A stretch of DNA of 64,000 nt from Haberlea rhodopensis (GCA_907163345.1 CAJQUN010000051.1:2976001-3040000), one strand, 5' to 3'. Counted from the first letter of the stretch, positions 10,494 through 23,830 are shown. Numbers and translations are program-made. The notes: a model not told the origin generated them from the letters alone.

Positions 10494-10795
10494 AGTGGTT
10501 AGATAACCCGGGAACGAGTGAAGGGTAGCCTTAGCAATAAGTTGGCTAGGTGCTTACTTTTAACATGTTTTATGCATATGTTACATATGAAGGATATGAT
10601 GATGTACTAACATGTTTTGTTTCTCTAACGATGTATTATATGAACTGCTTTTGGGTATCGTTGTTAACCCTTGGTTGCAGCATAGCAGCAAATGCAGAAG
10701 TAAGTGATACGATGTTATATGCACTTCTCCGTCGCCCACGCCTCTTGTAGTCTCGACCCCCGCTGGAAGAAGTTTAATAACTGATCAGGTGGTTT
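10494..10795 (+). other. Leader of F after gag deletion
   Basis: About 300 bp lie between the primer site and the first protease-like sequence. No gag motif (capsid core or CCHC knuckle) is present, although element H has one, so gag was deleted. The residue HPRL..., TPAGRS near 10735-10785 looks like the remnant just before the protease. Confidence 0.5.
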
Positions 10796-13656
10796 ATGAC
10801 AGCCTCATTTATTTTTGAGGGTAACGAACTGAGGACAGACTTGGTTAAACTGGGAATGTCAGACTTCGAATGCATTGTGGGCATCGATGTGCTGAACAAG
10901 TATCAGGCAGTGGTGGACTGCAGGCAAGGACTATCCGAGTCAAGTCTGTTATGGGGGTCCAATGGATATTCTATGGGGATGGTTCCCGTTCAAAGATTCC
11001 GTTGATATCTACTGTCAAGATGGCACAGTTATTGGAATGAGACCACAAAGTATATCTCATCTATACTGTTGATATTACTCAAAAGAGGGAAGAGTTAAAG
11101 ATTGAAGATGTGCCCGTAGTGGCGGTGTTCCTGATGTATTTCCGGAAGAGATTCCCGGATTCCCACTGACGAGAGAGGTCGAGTTTGGGATTAAGTTACT
11201 ACCAGGGACGTCTACCATTTCTCGTGCCCGTATAGGATGGCACCAGCGGAGCTAAGGGAGTTAAAGGTTCAGTTGCAAGAGCTCCTTGATAAGGGCTATA
11301 TACGCCCTAGCGTATCGCCCTGGGGTGCACCAGTTTTGTTTGATAAGAGGAAAGATGGTTCGATGCGGCTGCGCGTCGATTACAGACAACTGAACAAAGC
11401 CATAGTGAAGAATAAGTATCCGTTTCTAAGGATTAATGACTTGCTTGATCAGCTGCAGAGTACGGGGCTCTACAAGTAAGATCGATCTGAAATCGGGGTA
11501 TCATCAGATTCGAGTTCGAGAGGATGATGTACAGAGGGCGGCTTTCCGGACTAGATATGGGCGCTACGGATTCTTAGTCATGCCCTTTGGGGTGACGAAT
11601 GCCCCAGCTGTTTTATGAGCCTGATGAACAGGGTGCTCCAACCATGTTTGGATCAGTTCGTCATAGTTTTCATTGACGATGTGCCTATTTACTCTCGAAC
11701 TGAAGAGGAACACGTGAAGCACTTGAGAACAGTACTCCGGATCCTTAGGGATCGCCAGACCCCTGACAAAGCTGACTCAGAAAGGAGTGCCGTTTTATTG
11801 GTCCGAAGCTTGTGAGGAAAGCTTCCAAGAATTGAAGCGTCGTTTGACTACGACACCTATATTGGTGATTCCTTCTGAGGATAAGAAGTTTGCTATGTAC
11901 ACGACTGCATCACTGCAGGGTTTGGACCGTGTGTTGATGCAAGATAAGCATGTGGTGGCTTATGCATCGAGGCAGTTGAACCACATGAGGCAAGGTACCC
12001 AGTCCATGATTTGGAGCTGGCAGCCATTATATTTGCCTTGAAGATTTGGAGGCATTACTTGCATGGTACATCGTTTGTCATCTACACGAACTATAAGAGC
12101 CTGAAGTTTTGTTCACACAGGCTGAGTTGAATAGGCAACAAAGAAGATAGATGGACTATTCATGTAAAGCAAATTTGACAGCAGACGCCTTAAGTTGGAA
12201 GTGAAGTGTACTGCTGAGGACGCTATGTGTTATCAGCGATGATGACCTCTTGTTGCCATCTGGACTATGATTTTGATGTGTACGCGTCGCCAGTGCGAGT
12301 GTCAACCTTGTTGACTGAGCCAGACATATTCAAGATTACCAGGAAAGCTCAGAGGTCAGAGAATGAGGTTCCGAGGTGGTCATTATTGGTACTTTGGGGT
12401 CAGCCATCAAAGTTAGAGTGGCTGAGGACGATTCCTTGAGATTGGACAACCGATGGGTAGTCCCAGATACGCCGGAGTTGCTTAAAAGAATGTCAGAACG
12501 AGCTCATAGTAGTCGATTCAGTATCCACCTAGGAGTAAGGAAAATGTATAAGGACCTAAGTGGTCAGTTCTGGTGGAGACGCATGAAGCACGATGTGATC
12601 GCTTTCGTTAAAAGATGTTTGATCTGCCAACAGGTAAAGGCAGAAAGGCAGAGGCCTGGTGGCGAGCTGAAGAGCTTGGAGGCACCTAAGTGGAAGTAGA
12701 GGCATATCATTATAGACTTTGTGACCCACTTGCCAATGACGGCCTGAGGATTTGATGCGATCTAGGTGATCGTAGATAGGCTGACGAAGGTAGCTCACTC
12801 CATCCCCTACTGTATGACTTTTGCGTACCTAAAGATGACCCAATTATATGTGCGGGATGTGGTGAGATTACATGGTGTTCCAGTCTCGATGGTGTCTTAC
12901 AGAGACCCAAGGTTTACTTCGCACTCGAGGATATGATGAGGACATGTGTATTGGAGTTTGATAGTCCGTGACAAGATTCTATACCACTGGTAGAGTTCTC
13001 CTTTAATAACAGCTATCAGGCGAGCATTCAAATGGCCCTTTGAAGCTCTTTATGGACAACGATGTAAGTCACCGCTATATTGGGAGGACTTGACTAGTAA
13101 AGCGATCGGAGGACCGGATATGATTAAGGATATGTAAGACAAGATAAAGTTGATACGCCAAAAGATGAAAGCGGCCCAGGATAGGCGAGCGGCCTATGCC
13201 AATAAGCGGCGACGACCGCTGGAGTTCCAAATAGGAGACAGGGTCTTCTTGAAAATCTCACCCTTTAGGGGTGTAGTTCGTCTTGGTATGCGGGGGAAGT
13301 TATCCCCGAGGTATGTTGGTCCATATGAATATTGCAGCGTATCGGTACTTTGGCCTACCGTTTGGCTCTACCACCTTATTTATCTGGGATTCATGATGTT
13401 TGTCACGTTTCTATGTTGCGGAAATATGAGCCAGACCCGTCGCATGTTTTTACAGCCTACTGAAGTGCAGTTGGATTCAGATGTATCCTGCGTTGAACGA
13501 CCGATCAGAATTCTGGATCATGAGGATCGCAGATTACGAAGCAAGATTATACCGATGAGTAAAGTTCAGTGGGATCGTCGGGGTGTCAAGGGGGCTATGT
13601 GGGAGACGGAGCGGCATATGGTACAGCACTACCCGGAACTATTCTCTGGTATGTGA
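10796..13656 (+). pseudogene. Decayed pol of F: protease, RT, RNase H, integrase, chromodomain-like tail
   Basis: Domain order is that of Ty3 elements. Protease tail: SDFECIVGIDVLNKYQAVVDC (10860-10920). RT: MAPAELRELKVQLQELLDKG and VDYRQLNKAIVKNKYPF (11237-11470), then FIDDVPIYS as the active-site YxDD equivalent (near 11670). RNase H-like: HVVAYASRQLNH (near 11950). Integrase zinc-binding: an H-x3-7-H region then CLICQQVKAERQRPGGE (12500-12670). Integrase C-terminus: FQIGDRVFLKISPFRG (13220-13270). A chromodomain-like end VQWDRRGVKGAMWETERHMVQHYPELFSGM finishes at 13656. Frameshifts and stops interrupt it repeatedly (for example at 11477, 11617 and 12698), so no intact polyprotein can be made. 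The tail supports a Tekay/Del-type chromovirus. Confidence 0.8.
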
Positions 13657-13712
13657 TTTATGTTTAGTTTCTATTGGGGTAAGTGCATGCGATTTCGAGG
13701 ACGAAATCTTAT

Positions 13713-13726
13713 AAGTAGGGGAGTAA
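13713..13726 (+). promoter_or_regulatory. Polypurine tract of F
   Basis: AAGTAGGGGAGTAA lies directly before the 3' LTR start TGTGATG. Element H has the near-identical TTAGTAGGGGAGAAA, reversed, at 19185-19199. Confidence 0.8.
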
Positions 13727-16230
13727 TGTGATGCCCCCGAAATGATTAATTGCAATTAAGGCATTAATTATGTTTATATGATGAATTATGTTGATAATTG
13801 ATTTACGTGTTGAAATTAATCATCATGTTGAAATGGTTAGTCATGATAGGCGTGACCCAGGGTTGCATTTCAGGGTACATGTTATGCATGTTAGAAAATG
13901 AGGTGTTAACATGATTTAATTATGTTGATGGTTAATTATGAGGAAAGCATGATTTAGTGGGAGTTTAATGCATTTTTATAAATGCTTTTAAAATACCATG
14001 TTGGGGTGTTTTATACATCATGTTAACTTTGGGGTATAATTTTAATATTAACCTTATAACCCCCCTTTTTCCCCCTATACCCACTTACCTTACCAATCAC
14101 TTTTAAAAATCCCCAATTCATTCCTCAACCCTAACCCATCTCCCATTTTCGAAATTCACCAAGGAAGGAAGAAGAAAACTTCACAAAAACCTTGTTTGTG
14201 TGATCTTTGTTAGGATTTGGAGCCTACAAGAGGTATGGAACCATTCCTAAAAGTTTTATGATGTTTGGTGTTGAAATGGGTTGATTTTGAAGTAAATTAT
14301 GTGGGTTTGTTTTGGATATGTGTTGTATGAAGTTGGGGTATGAATTATGGTTATATGAGGATGTTTATTGAAGATTTGTAGTGATTTGGTATGGTTGGTG
14401 TTTTGATATTTGAGTTTGTTTGTGTTGAGGAAGGAGAAGGATGAACAGTGCCCGAAAATCGGACCTACAGGACTCGGCGATCGATCGGCACCCTCCACCG
14501 ATCGATCGCGAGCTACAGGGGAGAAGGCAGTAGCCTTCAGCGATCGATCGCGAGTTTGGCGCGATCGATCGGCGAGGTCGCGATCGATCGGCGCAAACTC
14601 GGCGATCGATCGCGAATTGGAAAATTTTGTTGGACGAGGCAATGTGATCTCGCGATCGATCGGGACTTCATGGAGATCGATCGCGAGACACCAAAATGTG
14701 TATTTTTGATGTTTTTGTGGGATTTTTGGATATTTGACTAAATTAGCTTCTAATATCGATTTGTATGGTTATGTAGAACCATCCCAGGTACCCACAACTT
14801 CAAGGAGATAAAGTTCTACAACTTCTCCATTTTTGGAATTAAGGTACGTAAGAGACGTACGGGCATCGGACGGTAAACCATACTCCTATATTATGTTCAT
14901 ACTATAATTGTATAAGAATTTACGATGCTATGATGATGTGTATGATGAATAAAGATGATAAGATACTTGATAAGTAAAGATGATTTTATGATGAATAAAG
15001 ATGATAAGATACTTGATAAGTAAAGATGATTTTATGATGAATAAAGATGATAAGATGCTTGATAAATAAAGATGATTTTCATAATGAATTAAGATGAAGA
15101 GACGCTTACGATGATGTTATGATAAATGATGATGATGCTTATGATAAGTTACGATGACGCTTACGATGATGTTATGATAAATGATGATGATGCTTATGAT
15201 AAGTTACGATGATGCTTACGATGATGTTATGATAAATGATGATGATGCTTATGATAAGTTACGATGACACTTACGATGATGTTATGATAAAAGATGATGA
15301 TGTTTATGATGAATTAAGATGAAGAGATGCTTACGATGATGTTACGATAAATGATGATGATATGACGTTACTATAACGATTATGATGAGACGATGATGTC
15401 TATAAGATGATAATGCTTACATGATAATGATGTTTACAAGATGATGATGTTTATAAGATGTTATGATGTTTATGATGAATATGAAACTATGTTCTTAAGA
15501 ATGGTTGAATGTCCGGTGGTTATTATGGGCAAGCGAGGAAGGTCTTGCCGCTCACATAAATAAGCGAGGGGGTACATCCGCTATCAAGGCGTAGCGAGGG
15601 GTATCATCCGCTGAACAAAGAGATACATCCGCTATCAAGGCGTAGCGATGGGTATCATATGATGTGTTATGTCGAGCGAGGGGGCCAATTATACCGCTGT
15701 CATAATGGAACCCGGACAATCCCATTTCTAATTAACATAGTTTGTTATGTGCATATATGTGAAATATGATTTTAATCATTTATGTCGAGAACTAACGATT
15801 ATATGCATGACCATGAAACAGGGACAACCAAAGAGGGTTATTACGATTAACCAGGAAGTATACGTTACCCATTTACTTCATGCATTTATTTATATGCCAT
15901 TACCCTATGATATTGAGTAATGATGAATGTGCTCACGATGGGTTGTTCCTGTAGGTACACATTTGGATGTGAAGGGCTATGGGCGGGGTTGAAGAAGTGA
16001 GCTTCGAGGTGCCTTACGAATTAGGATTCAGGATTTGGTATAGTCTCTACTCCAGGAGTAGTATAATTCTATAGCGCCATTCATTTGAGAATGTAATTAA
16101 TTTGCTTGAAGTTTTATTTTGGCCTGTAATTCTAATAACTCGTGTAATAACCGGAGCCCTAAGAGATCATAAATGCATGTTTAGTCCCTAATATGTTATT
16201 AATACGATGTTAAGGTAGGAAGGTCCTACA
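13727..16230 (+). repeat. 3' LTR of F
   Basis: Nearly identical to 7867-10477, with the same order of blocks: palindrome cluster 14477-14690, candidate short exon 14777-14843, minisatellites 14946-15460, GCGAGG/CCGCT repeats 15533-15710. It ends GGTCCTACA. It is shorter by 107 bp because it has one fewer 46-bp and one fewer 60-bp minisatellite unit. Confidence 0.88.
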
Positions 16231-16235
16231 ACGTG
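16231..16235 (+). repeat. Target site duplication of F, right copy
   Basis: ACGTG, matching 7862-7866. Confidence 0.85.
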
Positions 16236-17458
16236 ATCGATCACGGGGATGTTGGCGATCGATCACGGAGGGCAGAAATTTTGGCAGCTCGCGATCGATC
16301 GCGAGTAGTAGTTTTCTTGACATTTTTTGTAAAGCGGTGGAAATTGAATTGTAGTGTTTTATATGATTTTTATGATGTTTTTGATATTCTAAGGGAAATC
16401 TTGAAAAACGGAAGAAGGTACTAAATGAAAAACCGTAGAATTGAAATACTGCTTAATCGAGTTAATTGATAACTCAAGTTAATAAATGATAAAAATAGGG
16501 TGGTTGAGTAATATGGTGTACGACAAAGCATGACTAAAAATGATAGGAGGCAAGACGAGTTTATATGATATATGTGGAATGATTGTGAGATTTATCGTTG
16601 AGATATTAATAATGAATTGACATTCAATAAGATACTGCACGAGGCCCCGATTGTTGAAGATGCCTAAATCATGTTGTCGACTCTAAGGTAAGTGTGACAT
16701 ACGAGCATAGGTAAATATATTATTGTGATTGTTAACGAATGATATATTATTGTTGCGTGGAATAGGTGAATGCTATGAATTAGTGTGATGCCGCTATTGA
16801 GCGTGTTATGGTTATGATACTGCCGCTGTTGAGCGAACAATGATTATGATGCCGACGATGTTGAGCGTGCAAGGGATTATGGTACCGCTGCTATGGAGAG
16901 AGCGATGTGGTTTTACGAAAGATAACCCATGAATAAATGATTGAGATGTATCTAAATTCAATAAATCATTATTGAAATGATCTAGTTATCATTGATTATA
17001 GAACTGATGATTAATGCATAAGAGTACAACAAATTGTCGTAGTGATGATTTAATTGATTTTGGAGTTGATGATCTTTGTTATTGTGAGAACAGGAACAAC
17101 GAGAAAGATCCCATATGGTTATGGTATATTCAGGAAGTATTATCTTAAATTGCAGCTCTATATTATGTAAATTAGTAATTGTATATTCAATGATAATGTG
17201 ATTATGTTATCGGTATGCTAACCCCATGTGGGGGGTGTTTCTGACAGGTAAAACAGGTACGATGTTGTTATTGGAAATGAGCCGAGCTATTGAATAAGGA
17301 TGCTTCTAGGAGCGAGGTACCTGTATTGGTTGAGAATGACAAATTTATATAATAGATACACATTTATTTATTAAATTCTCGTAGGTGAGCACATAGATAG
17401 GTGTATGTGGATTGTATAAACGTCCTTGATAATTCTATTTTCATTCGAGTATTGCATG
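16236..17458 (+). mobile_element. LTR of chromovirus G, second part
   Basis: Continues from 7866 after removal of F. It has CGATCGATCACGG copies at 16236-16310, a donor-like CTCTAAG|GTAAGTG at 16687/16688, about four diverged GCCGCTGTTGAGCG units (16788-16905), and an acceptor-like TGTTTCTGACAG|G ending at 17247. The order matches LTRs F, E and H, but the sequence is clearly diverged, and I could not place a confident acceptor before 16688. The LTR is cut at 17458 by element H, and its 3' end is not found again. Confidence 0.6.
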
Positions 17459-19184
17459 TGTTAGGCCTCGCTAGGTATAAGTCTAGTATAACAACATGGA
17501 AGATCTAAATCAAGTACATTAATTGAATCTAAATAAATTACATGATGTCATTAGATATTATCCCATTCTTTGAGTCACAAAATTATATGAACCAAAAGTA
17601 AAATAGCTATGGTGTTAAACCCTATCATGCCATATTAGATCTTCAACGTTCACCATCTACTGACATCCCTAATTGATTTGGTCATACTTCTTGATTTCCT
17701 CAAAATGGACTCTCGTCAGTGTCCTACCTTGCTACAAGCTCCTACAGGAACAACTCCAAAACCATGAGTATATACGCAACATTCTCGAGTGATAATCAAA
17801 TGATGACAATCTTTAGGAATTATGGAAAATGCAAAGATGCTTCTTGTATTCAATGATTTAGAATATTCTCTTCGACAGTTCATGTTCATATAATCCATTT
17901 CCATATTGTTAGAAAGATACATAATTATCAAGATTCTAAAATCCATCCCGAATGTCATGACATTTATTCAAACAAATAACAAATCACTTTTTGTTGTAAC
18001 CAACATTTATGGAACACATCGCTTTGAATTATCAGCGGCATATCTCATCACTTCGACATGACAGCGGCAAGTATAATATTTCCTTCGCTTAGACATGACA
18101 GCGAGATTTACCATCGCTTCGACATGACAGCGACATTCATTATACCCCTCGCTTTGACATGACAATGGCATATATTATATCTTCCTCGCTACAATAAGAC
18201 ATCGGTAAGATACCAATTCAATCACATATAGATCCCACAAAAAACACATAAGCATATTCATCATACTACCAAAATGCTCGTACGTCTCTACGTACCTTGT
18301 TCGTCAAAATAAACGAGGAAAGATAGAATTATCCCCTTCTTTGTTTCACACCTTATGGGGCTCTACACATATCCAACAATTCAATATTAGTAGCCATAAG
18401 AGACACCATCTCAAAATTATATTGAAATAATAATTTTTTCCAAATTTGAAGCCTCGCGATCGATCTCACCAAGTCCCGCGATCGATAGCGAGCATTTTAA
18501 AAAAAGGAAGCAAGTTTCTGGTTGACAGCGATCAATTGCTATTCGGACCGATTGATCGCCATGGTTCTGTCGATCAATCTCTCTAACTATTCATCATCTT
18601 CCAATTTAAAATTTAAGCACGATCGATCGCCATCTCGTTTTTCCAGCCAAAAATGGTGATTTTGGTGTAAGACTCCCACCAATACACATACTACTCACTA
18701 GTTTACTAAAACTCAACAAAACCAACTCAAACACTTCAAAACATGATCATAACAAGTTTAACCCAAAATATTCCCAATATATCTATCCCAACAACTACCA
18801 TCATTCCAAATACATGTCAACATTAAAATATCATTCCCAAAACCTTTAATCTTACCTTCAAAACAATAAATCCAAGTCCAAGAGTGGACTTAACCCACTA
18901 TCAACTTCAACCAAGCTTGAAGAGAAAAGGAAATGGAGGAGGGTTTGGGAGTAGGGATTTAGTGTGTGAAAAAAGTGTGATTGTATGTGTTTTTAAATGG
19001 CTAGCTATTATCTTATACATTTCACACTTCACATTTTTAAACCCACAATTCATGCTAGTTCAAGTTAAAAATCATATATTCAACCACACCCGGTTCATCC
19101 AAAAACCAGTTCACATAATACTGTAATTGATCCATACTGACTTGAATTAAGAAATAATGCACAAGATTATTTCCGAGTATCACA
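17459..19184 (-). repeat. 3' LTR of H (complete, 1,726 bp)
   Basis: Read on the minus strand it runs TGTGATACTCGG...CCTAACA. It includes TTTTGAAG|GTAAGATT (donor-like, 18855), a degenerate CGATCGATCG cluster (18630-18450), ATGTGTAG|AG (acceptor-like, 18363), a 67-nt middle segment, GTACGTAGAGACGTA (18295), GCGAAG/CCGCTGTCATGTC repeats (18200-18035) and TTGTTCCTGTAG|G (17742). Confidence 0.8.
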
Positions 19185-19199
19185 TTTCTCCCCTACTAA
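19185..19199 (-). promoter_or_regulatory. Polypurine tract of H
   Basis: Reversed, TTAGTAGGGGAGAAA lies directly before the TGTGATAC LTR start. Confidence 0.75.
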
Positions 19200-19261
19200 T
19201 TAAATTTCGACCTCGAAATTATATGAACTTACCAGGAATATCAAAATTCAAAATATAAAGT

Positions 19262-22200
19262 TTACATACCAAAAAATAGTTCAGGATAATGTTGTGTCAC
19301 ATGTCGCTCCGTCTCCCACGTTGCTTCCTCGACACCCCGCTTATCCCACTGAACTTTGACCATAGGTATCACTTTGTTACAAAGTTTATGATCCGTTCGA
19401 TCCAAAATACTGATAGGTCATTCCACATATGACACAGCAGAATCAAATTGTACTTCTGAAGGTTGTATGGCTCGTACTTTCTCAACATCGATATATGGAA
19501 TACATCGTGGATACCTGACAGAGACGGCGGTAATGCCAAGCAATAGGCCAAAGTGCCAATACGCTGTAAAACTTCATAAGGACCTACATATCTTGGTGAC
19601 AGCTTTCCTCGCATACCAAAATGTATTTCTCCTTTGAAAGGTGATACTTTCAAAAACATTATCACCTACCTGGAATTCCAATGGTCGTCGTCTCTTATTC
19701 GCATAAGCGGCCTGTCTGTCCTGAGATGCCTTCATTCTTTGTCGTATCATCTTAATCTTTTCCTCCATTTCATGAATCAATTTTGGTCCTCCAGCTGAGT
19801 TTCTATCTACATCATCCCAACATAAAGAGATCTACAGCGTCGACCATACAAAGCCTCAAATGGAGCCATCTGAATGCTTGCTTGATAACTATTACGAGAA
19901 CTCTACCAACAATATAGAGTGGTGCCATGAAACATCAAACTCCATTACACAAGCACGTAACATATCCTCCAATGATTATATGGTGCACTCCATCTGGCCA
20001 TCTGTTTGTGGATGATATGCAGTACTCAATCTCATTTCTGTTCCCAATGCCGTCTGTAACCCTTCCCAAAAATGAGAAGTAAACCTCGGGTCTCTATCAG
20101 AAACAATGGCAACTGGAATACCGTGCAATCGTATCACATCCCGGACATAAAGCCGAGCCATCCTCAAGAATGAATAATTCATACTATACTGTATGAAATG
20201 TGCGATAATAACCCAAATAGCATCGTGCCCCTATGGAGTCATCGGTAGGTGGGTCACAACTTTCATAGATATGTGCTCACATTTCCAAGCTGTCACTTCC
20301 AAACTCTTTAATTCTCCGCCAGGTCTCTGCTTCTCTGCCTTAACCTGCTGACAAATCAAGCATTTCTTTACAAATTCCAAGACGTATCGTTTTATTCTCT
20401 TCCACCAAAAATGAGAATACAAGTCCTTACACATTTTCTTGCTTCCTGGATGGATACTGAACTTGCTACAATGGGCCTTCTATAATAATTCTTGGTGTAG
20501 TCCCGAAGTAACATGAACTACCCAACGTTCACCCAATATCAAACTACCATCCTCTGCCACCCTCAATTCGGACAGTTGTCCCTGGGAGATTGTAGTCATC
20601 CACTTCTGAATCTCATCATCTATCTGCTGAGCTTTTCTGAGTTCTAACAATGCTTACAAATGGCTTACATCCTCAGCAGTGTGCCTTACTTTGCGACTTA
20701 AGGGCATCAACAGTCAAATTTGCTAGGCCTTGGTGATATTCGAGTTCGCAATCATAATCCTTCAACAAGTCTAACCATCTCATTTGTCTCATGTTCAATT
20801 CAGCTTGAGTAAAATGAAACTTCAAACTTTTATGATCGTTAAAGATGGTGAAAGAGGTACCATATAGGTAATGTCGCCATATCTTCAAAGCATAGATAAT
20901 GGCCGCCAATTCCAAGTCATGTACTGGATACCTCATCTCATGAGGCTTTAGTTGTCTCGAGGCATATGCTACTACGTGTCGGTCCTGCATCAAAACACAA
21001 CCCAAACCTTGTAGAAATGCATCCGTATATATTACAAACATCTCATTCCCCGTAGGAATGACTAACGCTCGAGCAGTCGCCAAACATTGTTTCAGTTCCT
21101 GAAAACTTTGCTCACAAGCATCAGACCATAAGAAAGGCACTCCCTTCTGCGTCAATCTTGTCAATGGTTTAGCAATTTTGGAGAACCCTTCAATGAATCT
21201 TCGATAATAACCTGCCAATCCCAGAAAACTCCGAATCTCCGGTACTGAAGTAGGCGCGGACCATTTCAACACTGCTTCACTTTATTCGGATCGATTGATA
21301 TTCCATTCTCAAATATTAAATTATCAAGGAATACCACTTTATTCAACAAAAGCTCACAATTTATTGAGTTTAGCATATAATTAGTTATTTCGGAGGATTT
21401 GATGTACAACGCGTAGGTGTTTAGTGTGATCTTCTTCATTCCTGGAATATATCATGAACACGATCGCAACTGATCAAGATAATACTGAAATACCCGATTC
21501 ATCAAACTCATAGAGATAACCGAGGTATTCGTCACTCCAAAAGGCATGACTAGGAATTCGTAATGCCCATAACGAGTCCGAAATGTTGTCTTTTGAATGT
21601 ATCCTTCCCTAACTCATATCTGATAATATCCGAATCTCAAATCTATTTTTGAGTAGATTGTGCTCCCTTTCAATTGATCAAACAAATCATCAATGCGTGG
21701 AAGGGGATACTTATTCTTAATCATCACCTTGTTCAGTTGCATATAGTCTATAAAAGTCGCATTGATCCATCCTTCTGTTTTACAAATAGGACATGTGCTC
21801 CCCATGGCGACACACTGGGACGTCTATAACCCTTATCAAGTAGATCTTGCAGCTGGTCTTTCAATTCTCTTAACTCTGTTGGTGTCATCCTGTAAGGTGC
21901 ACGAGATATAGGTGACGTCCCTGGTAACAATTCTATTCCAAATTCAACCTCACGTACCAGTGAAAGCAGGGAATCTCATCCGGAAACACATCTGTTAATT
22001 CAGCAAATATTGGTATTTCCCCTATACTCACTTCTTCTTTCCTCTCCGTCGTATCAATAGCATAAATCAAATATCTGGTATGTCAACGGTCCAATAATCG
22101 TGAAATTCTGATGAAGATACCAACAGAACTCGTGAACGGGAACCTTGCCATAGAATACCCACTGATCCCCCTCTTCGGACTATAAACAAACTATCCGCTG

Positions 22201-22330
22201 ACAACAATCAACAATAGCCTGGTGTTTGTACAATACATCGATTCCCACAATGCAATCAAAATCACGCATGTCAAGTACAATCAAATCTACTCGAAGTTCA
22301 TTCTCTTCAAAAAAAAATAAGACAATCATT
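19262..22330 (-). pseudogene. Decayed pol of H: protease to chromodomain-like tail
   Basis: Minus-strand segments in correct Ty3 order. Protease tail FDCIVGIDVL near 22260. RT with RAPYRMTPTELRELKDQLQD (21905) and NKVMIKNKYPLPRIDDLFDQ (about 21720-21660). A long open piece (21272-20673) has FLGLAGYYRRFIEGFSKIAK, an RNase H core with YTDAFLQGLGCVLMQD and a final DALKSQSK. Integrase has CLICQQVKAEKQRPGGE (20370-20310), then SDRDPRFTSHFW and a YHPQTDGQ-like block (20100-19985). The C-terminal part has RRRPLEFQVGD and GKLSPRYVGPYEVL. The chromodomain-like end VQWDKRGVEEATWETERHV reaches a stop at 19262. At least six frameshifts or stops separate the pieces. Confidence 0.8.
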
Positions 22331-22533
22331 CACAATCTGAGTAGCGGTGACATTCTTTCCTATGGGTGTCGAGATAGAGAGAAGCATGGGTAGTGGGGAC
22401 GAGCACATATGATATCTCTCAAAAAAAGATCTCGAAATAAACAAGTGGAAAGCACCTGCCTATTAACATAAAAGCATGATGAGTAAATAAGTAACACTTA
22501 CCCGCAATCACTTCCTCCGGAGCTGCTCTTTGT

Positions 22534-23681
22534 TCAATGCATAAACTTGGCTTTGGGTGGCCCAGCTGGTTGTCCTCCAAAAGGTCGAGGTACAAATTGC
22601 AGCCTTTGTTGCATTGTCCTACCAAAAGGTTTGGCCCGATTACCACTAAATTCTTGTTGCCCTTTAAGGTTAGGACAATATCGTGCCATGTGAATCTTGA
22701 TACCACATTCATAGCACGTCGAGCAATCCCTCTTTAGATGTGGTCCTCCACATTTGAAGCATTTAATTTCCCCGATTCTATGACTGATTCCTATTTGGTT
22801 GAAAATTACTCTTATGATCCCCCGAGCGACGAAAGTCAAATCGTAGATTACTAACGAGGGGTTGATGGAGCTCCACGTGACTTAAAATTGTCCCCTCAGG
22901 GTTTCAAATGATCGACCAGTTCTAGATGTCGCATCAGTGAAATCCTATTCTCCGCTTTCTTTTCAGAATACAGGACGAACAAGTAGTTGATTTCTGAGGC
23001 TGTGTTGAAGCCTTATAAGCGCCAGCTCCTATCTCTGCTAGCTCTGCCCTCGTCAATGCATCATCAAAAGAACTTGGGTCACTGGAGATGCCCCATCGAA
23101 TAATGGCCTTAAACACTTGATGAAGTGCCTCATATTTGCATGGCTACTAGTGGCAATGTGTGGTACATACCTCAGTAATGATGAATACTGAAGGGCATAG
23201 TCTGCTCCTGACATTGTCCCATGTTTCAGATTGGCAAACTCATCCTCCTTGATCTGTCTTGCAGCTGCCGAGAAATAACGATTCAAGAATCTAGTCGTGA
23301 ATAATTCCCAGTCAATAGCATGTACCTGAACCTTCATCTCCATCATTGTTGATTTCCACCACATGGACACTTTCTTAGCCAATTGAAATTCTGCTACCCA
23401 CAACCATGCAGTCTGGGAACAAGGTGTCGCCACGAGAATCTGTTCCATCCTTTCAAACCACTCTTTGGCTTGTTCTCCTGATTCGGCCCCTCGAAACGAG
23501 GTCGGTGAAAACCCAAAAATTGAGTCAGGCCCAATTCCCCTGGCAGTAACGGTTGCACAACAGGTAACTGACCTCTGATTGATGGTGGCAGATGGGTTGT
23601 CTGTCTAATACTAGCACTATCATTGATGCTTATCGCATCCCCCCTGTCCTCTTGATGATTCTCAGATTCTCTAGCTACCAT
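22534..23681 (-). pseudogene. gag of H with two zinc knuckles, frameshifted
   Basis: The N-terminal piece (23681-23394) shifts frame into MEQILVATPCSQTAWLWVAE and then WWKSTMMEMKVQ...WELFTTRFLNRYF, the retrotransposon gag capsid core. The C-terminal piece (22839-22534) has CFKCGGPHLKRDC and CYECGIKIHMARYC, two CCHC knuckles that would bind RNA. The frames do not join, so the protein is dead. Element F has lost this region. Confidence 0.75.
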
Positions 23682-23830
23682 ACTCTAAACACCCAATAAC
23701 AGATTCACATATACCAGCTCACGTTCATTTCAATATGTACTAAAATCAAGCATAAACATCTAACCATGCTCAAGTGAATATTCATTCAATTCATTCACTA
23801 CCCTTCACTCGACCCAGATAATCAACATGT

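Larger units (their letters stand above)
7867..16230 (+). mobile_element. F: structurally complete chromovirus (Ty3, Tekay/Del-like) insertion
   Basis: It has two long LTRs (2,611 and 2,504 bp), TGTGATGCCC...CTACA ends, an iMet primer site, a polypurine tract and a 5-bp duplication. The internal region is only 3.25 kb and lacks gag. By eye the LTRs differ at perhaps a dozen or so positions outside the minisatellite, so the insertion is young, yet the coding region is full of stops and frameshifts. It inserted into the LTR of element G, beside one of that LTR's CGATCGATCG motifs. Confidence 0.9.

Noticed and set aside
10478..10500. Possible tRNA-Met gene fragment (GTGGTATCAGAGC)
   Set aside because: It is a primer binding site next to an LTR end; no cloverleaf arms follow. 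The same applies at 23831, 46480 and the tRNA-Asp-type sites.
14256..14642. A 128-codon minus-strand frame and similar frames in the LTRs (8396-8813, 7399-7863, 48324-48635) rich in Asp-Arg-Ser and Arg-Ser-Ile
   Set aside because: They are translations of the CGATCGATCG clusters, which contain no stop in any frame. They lie in LTRs, have no domain and differ between LTR copies by frame-breaking changes.
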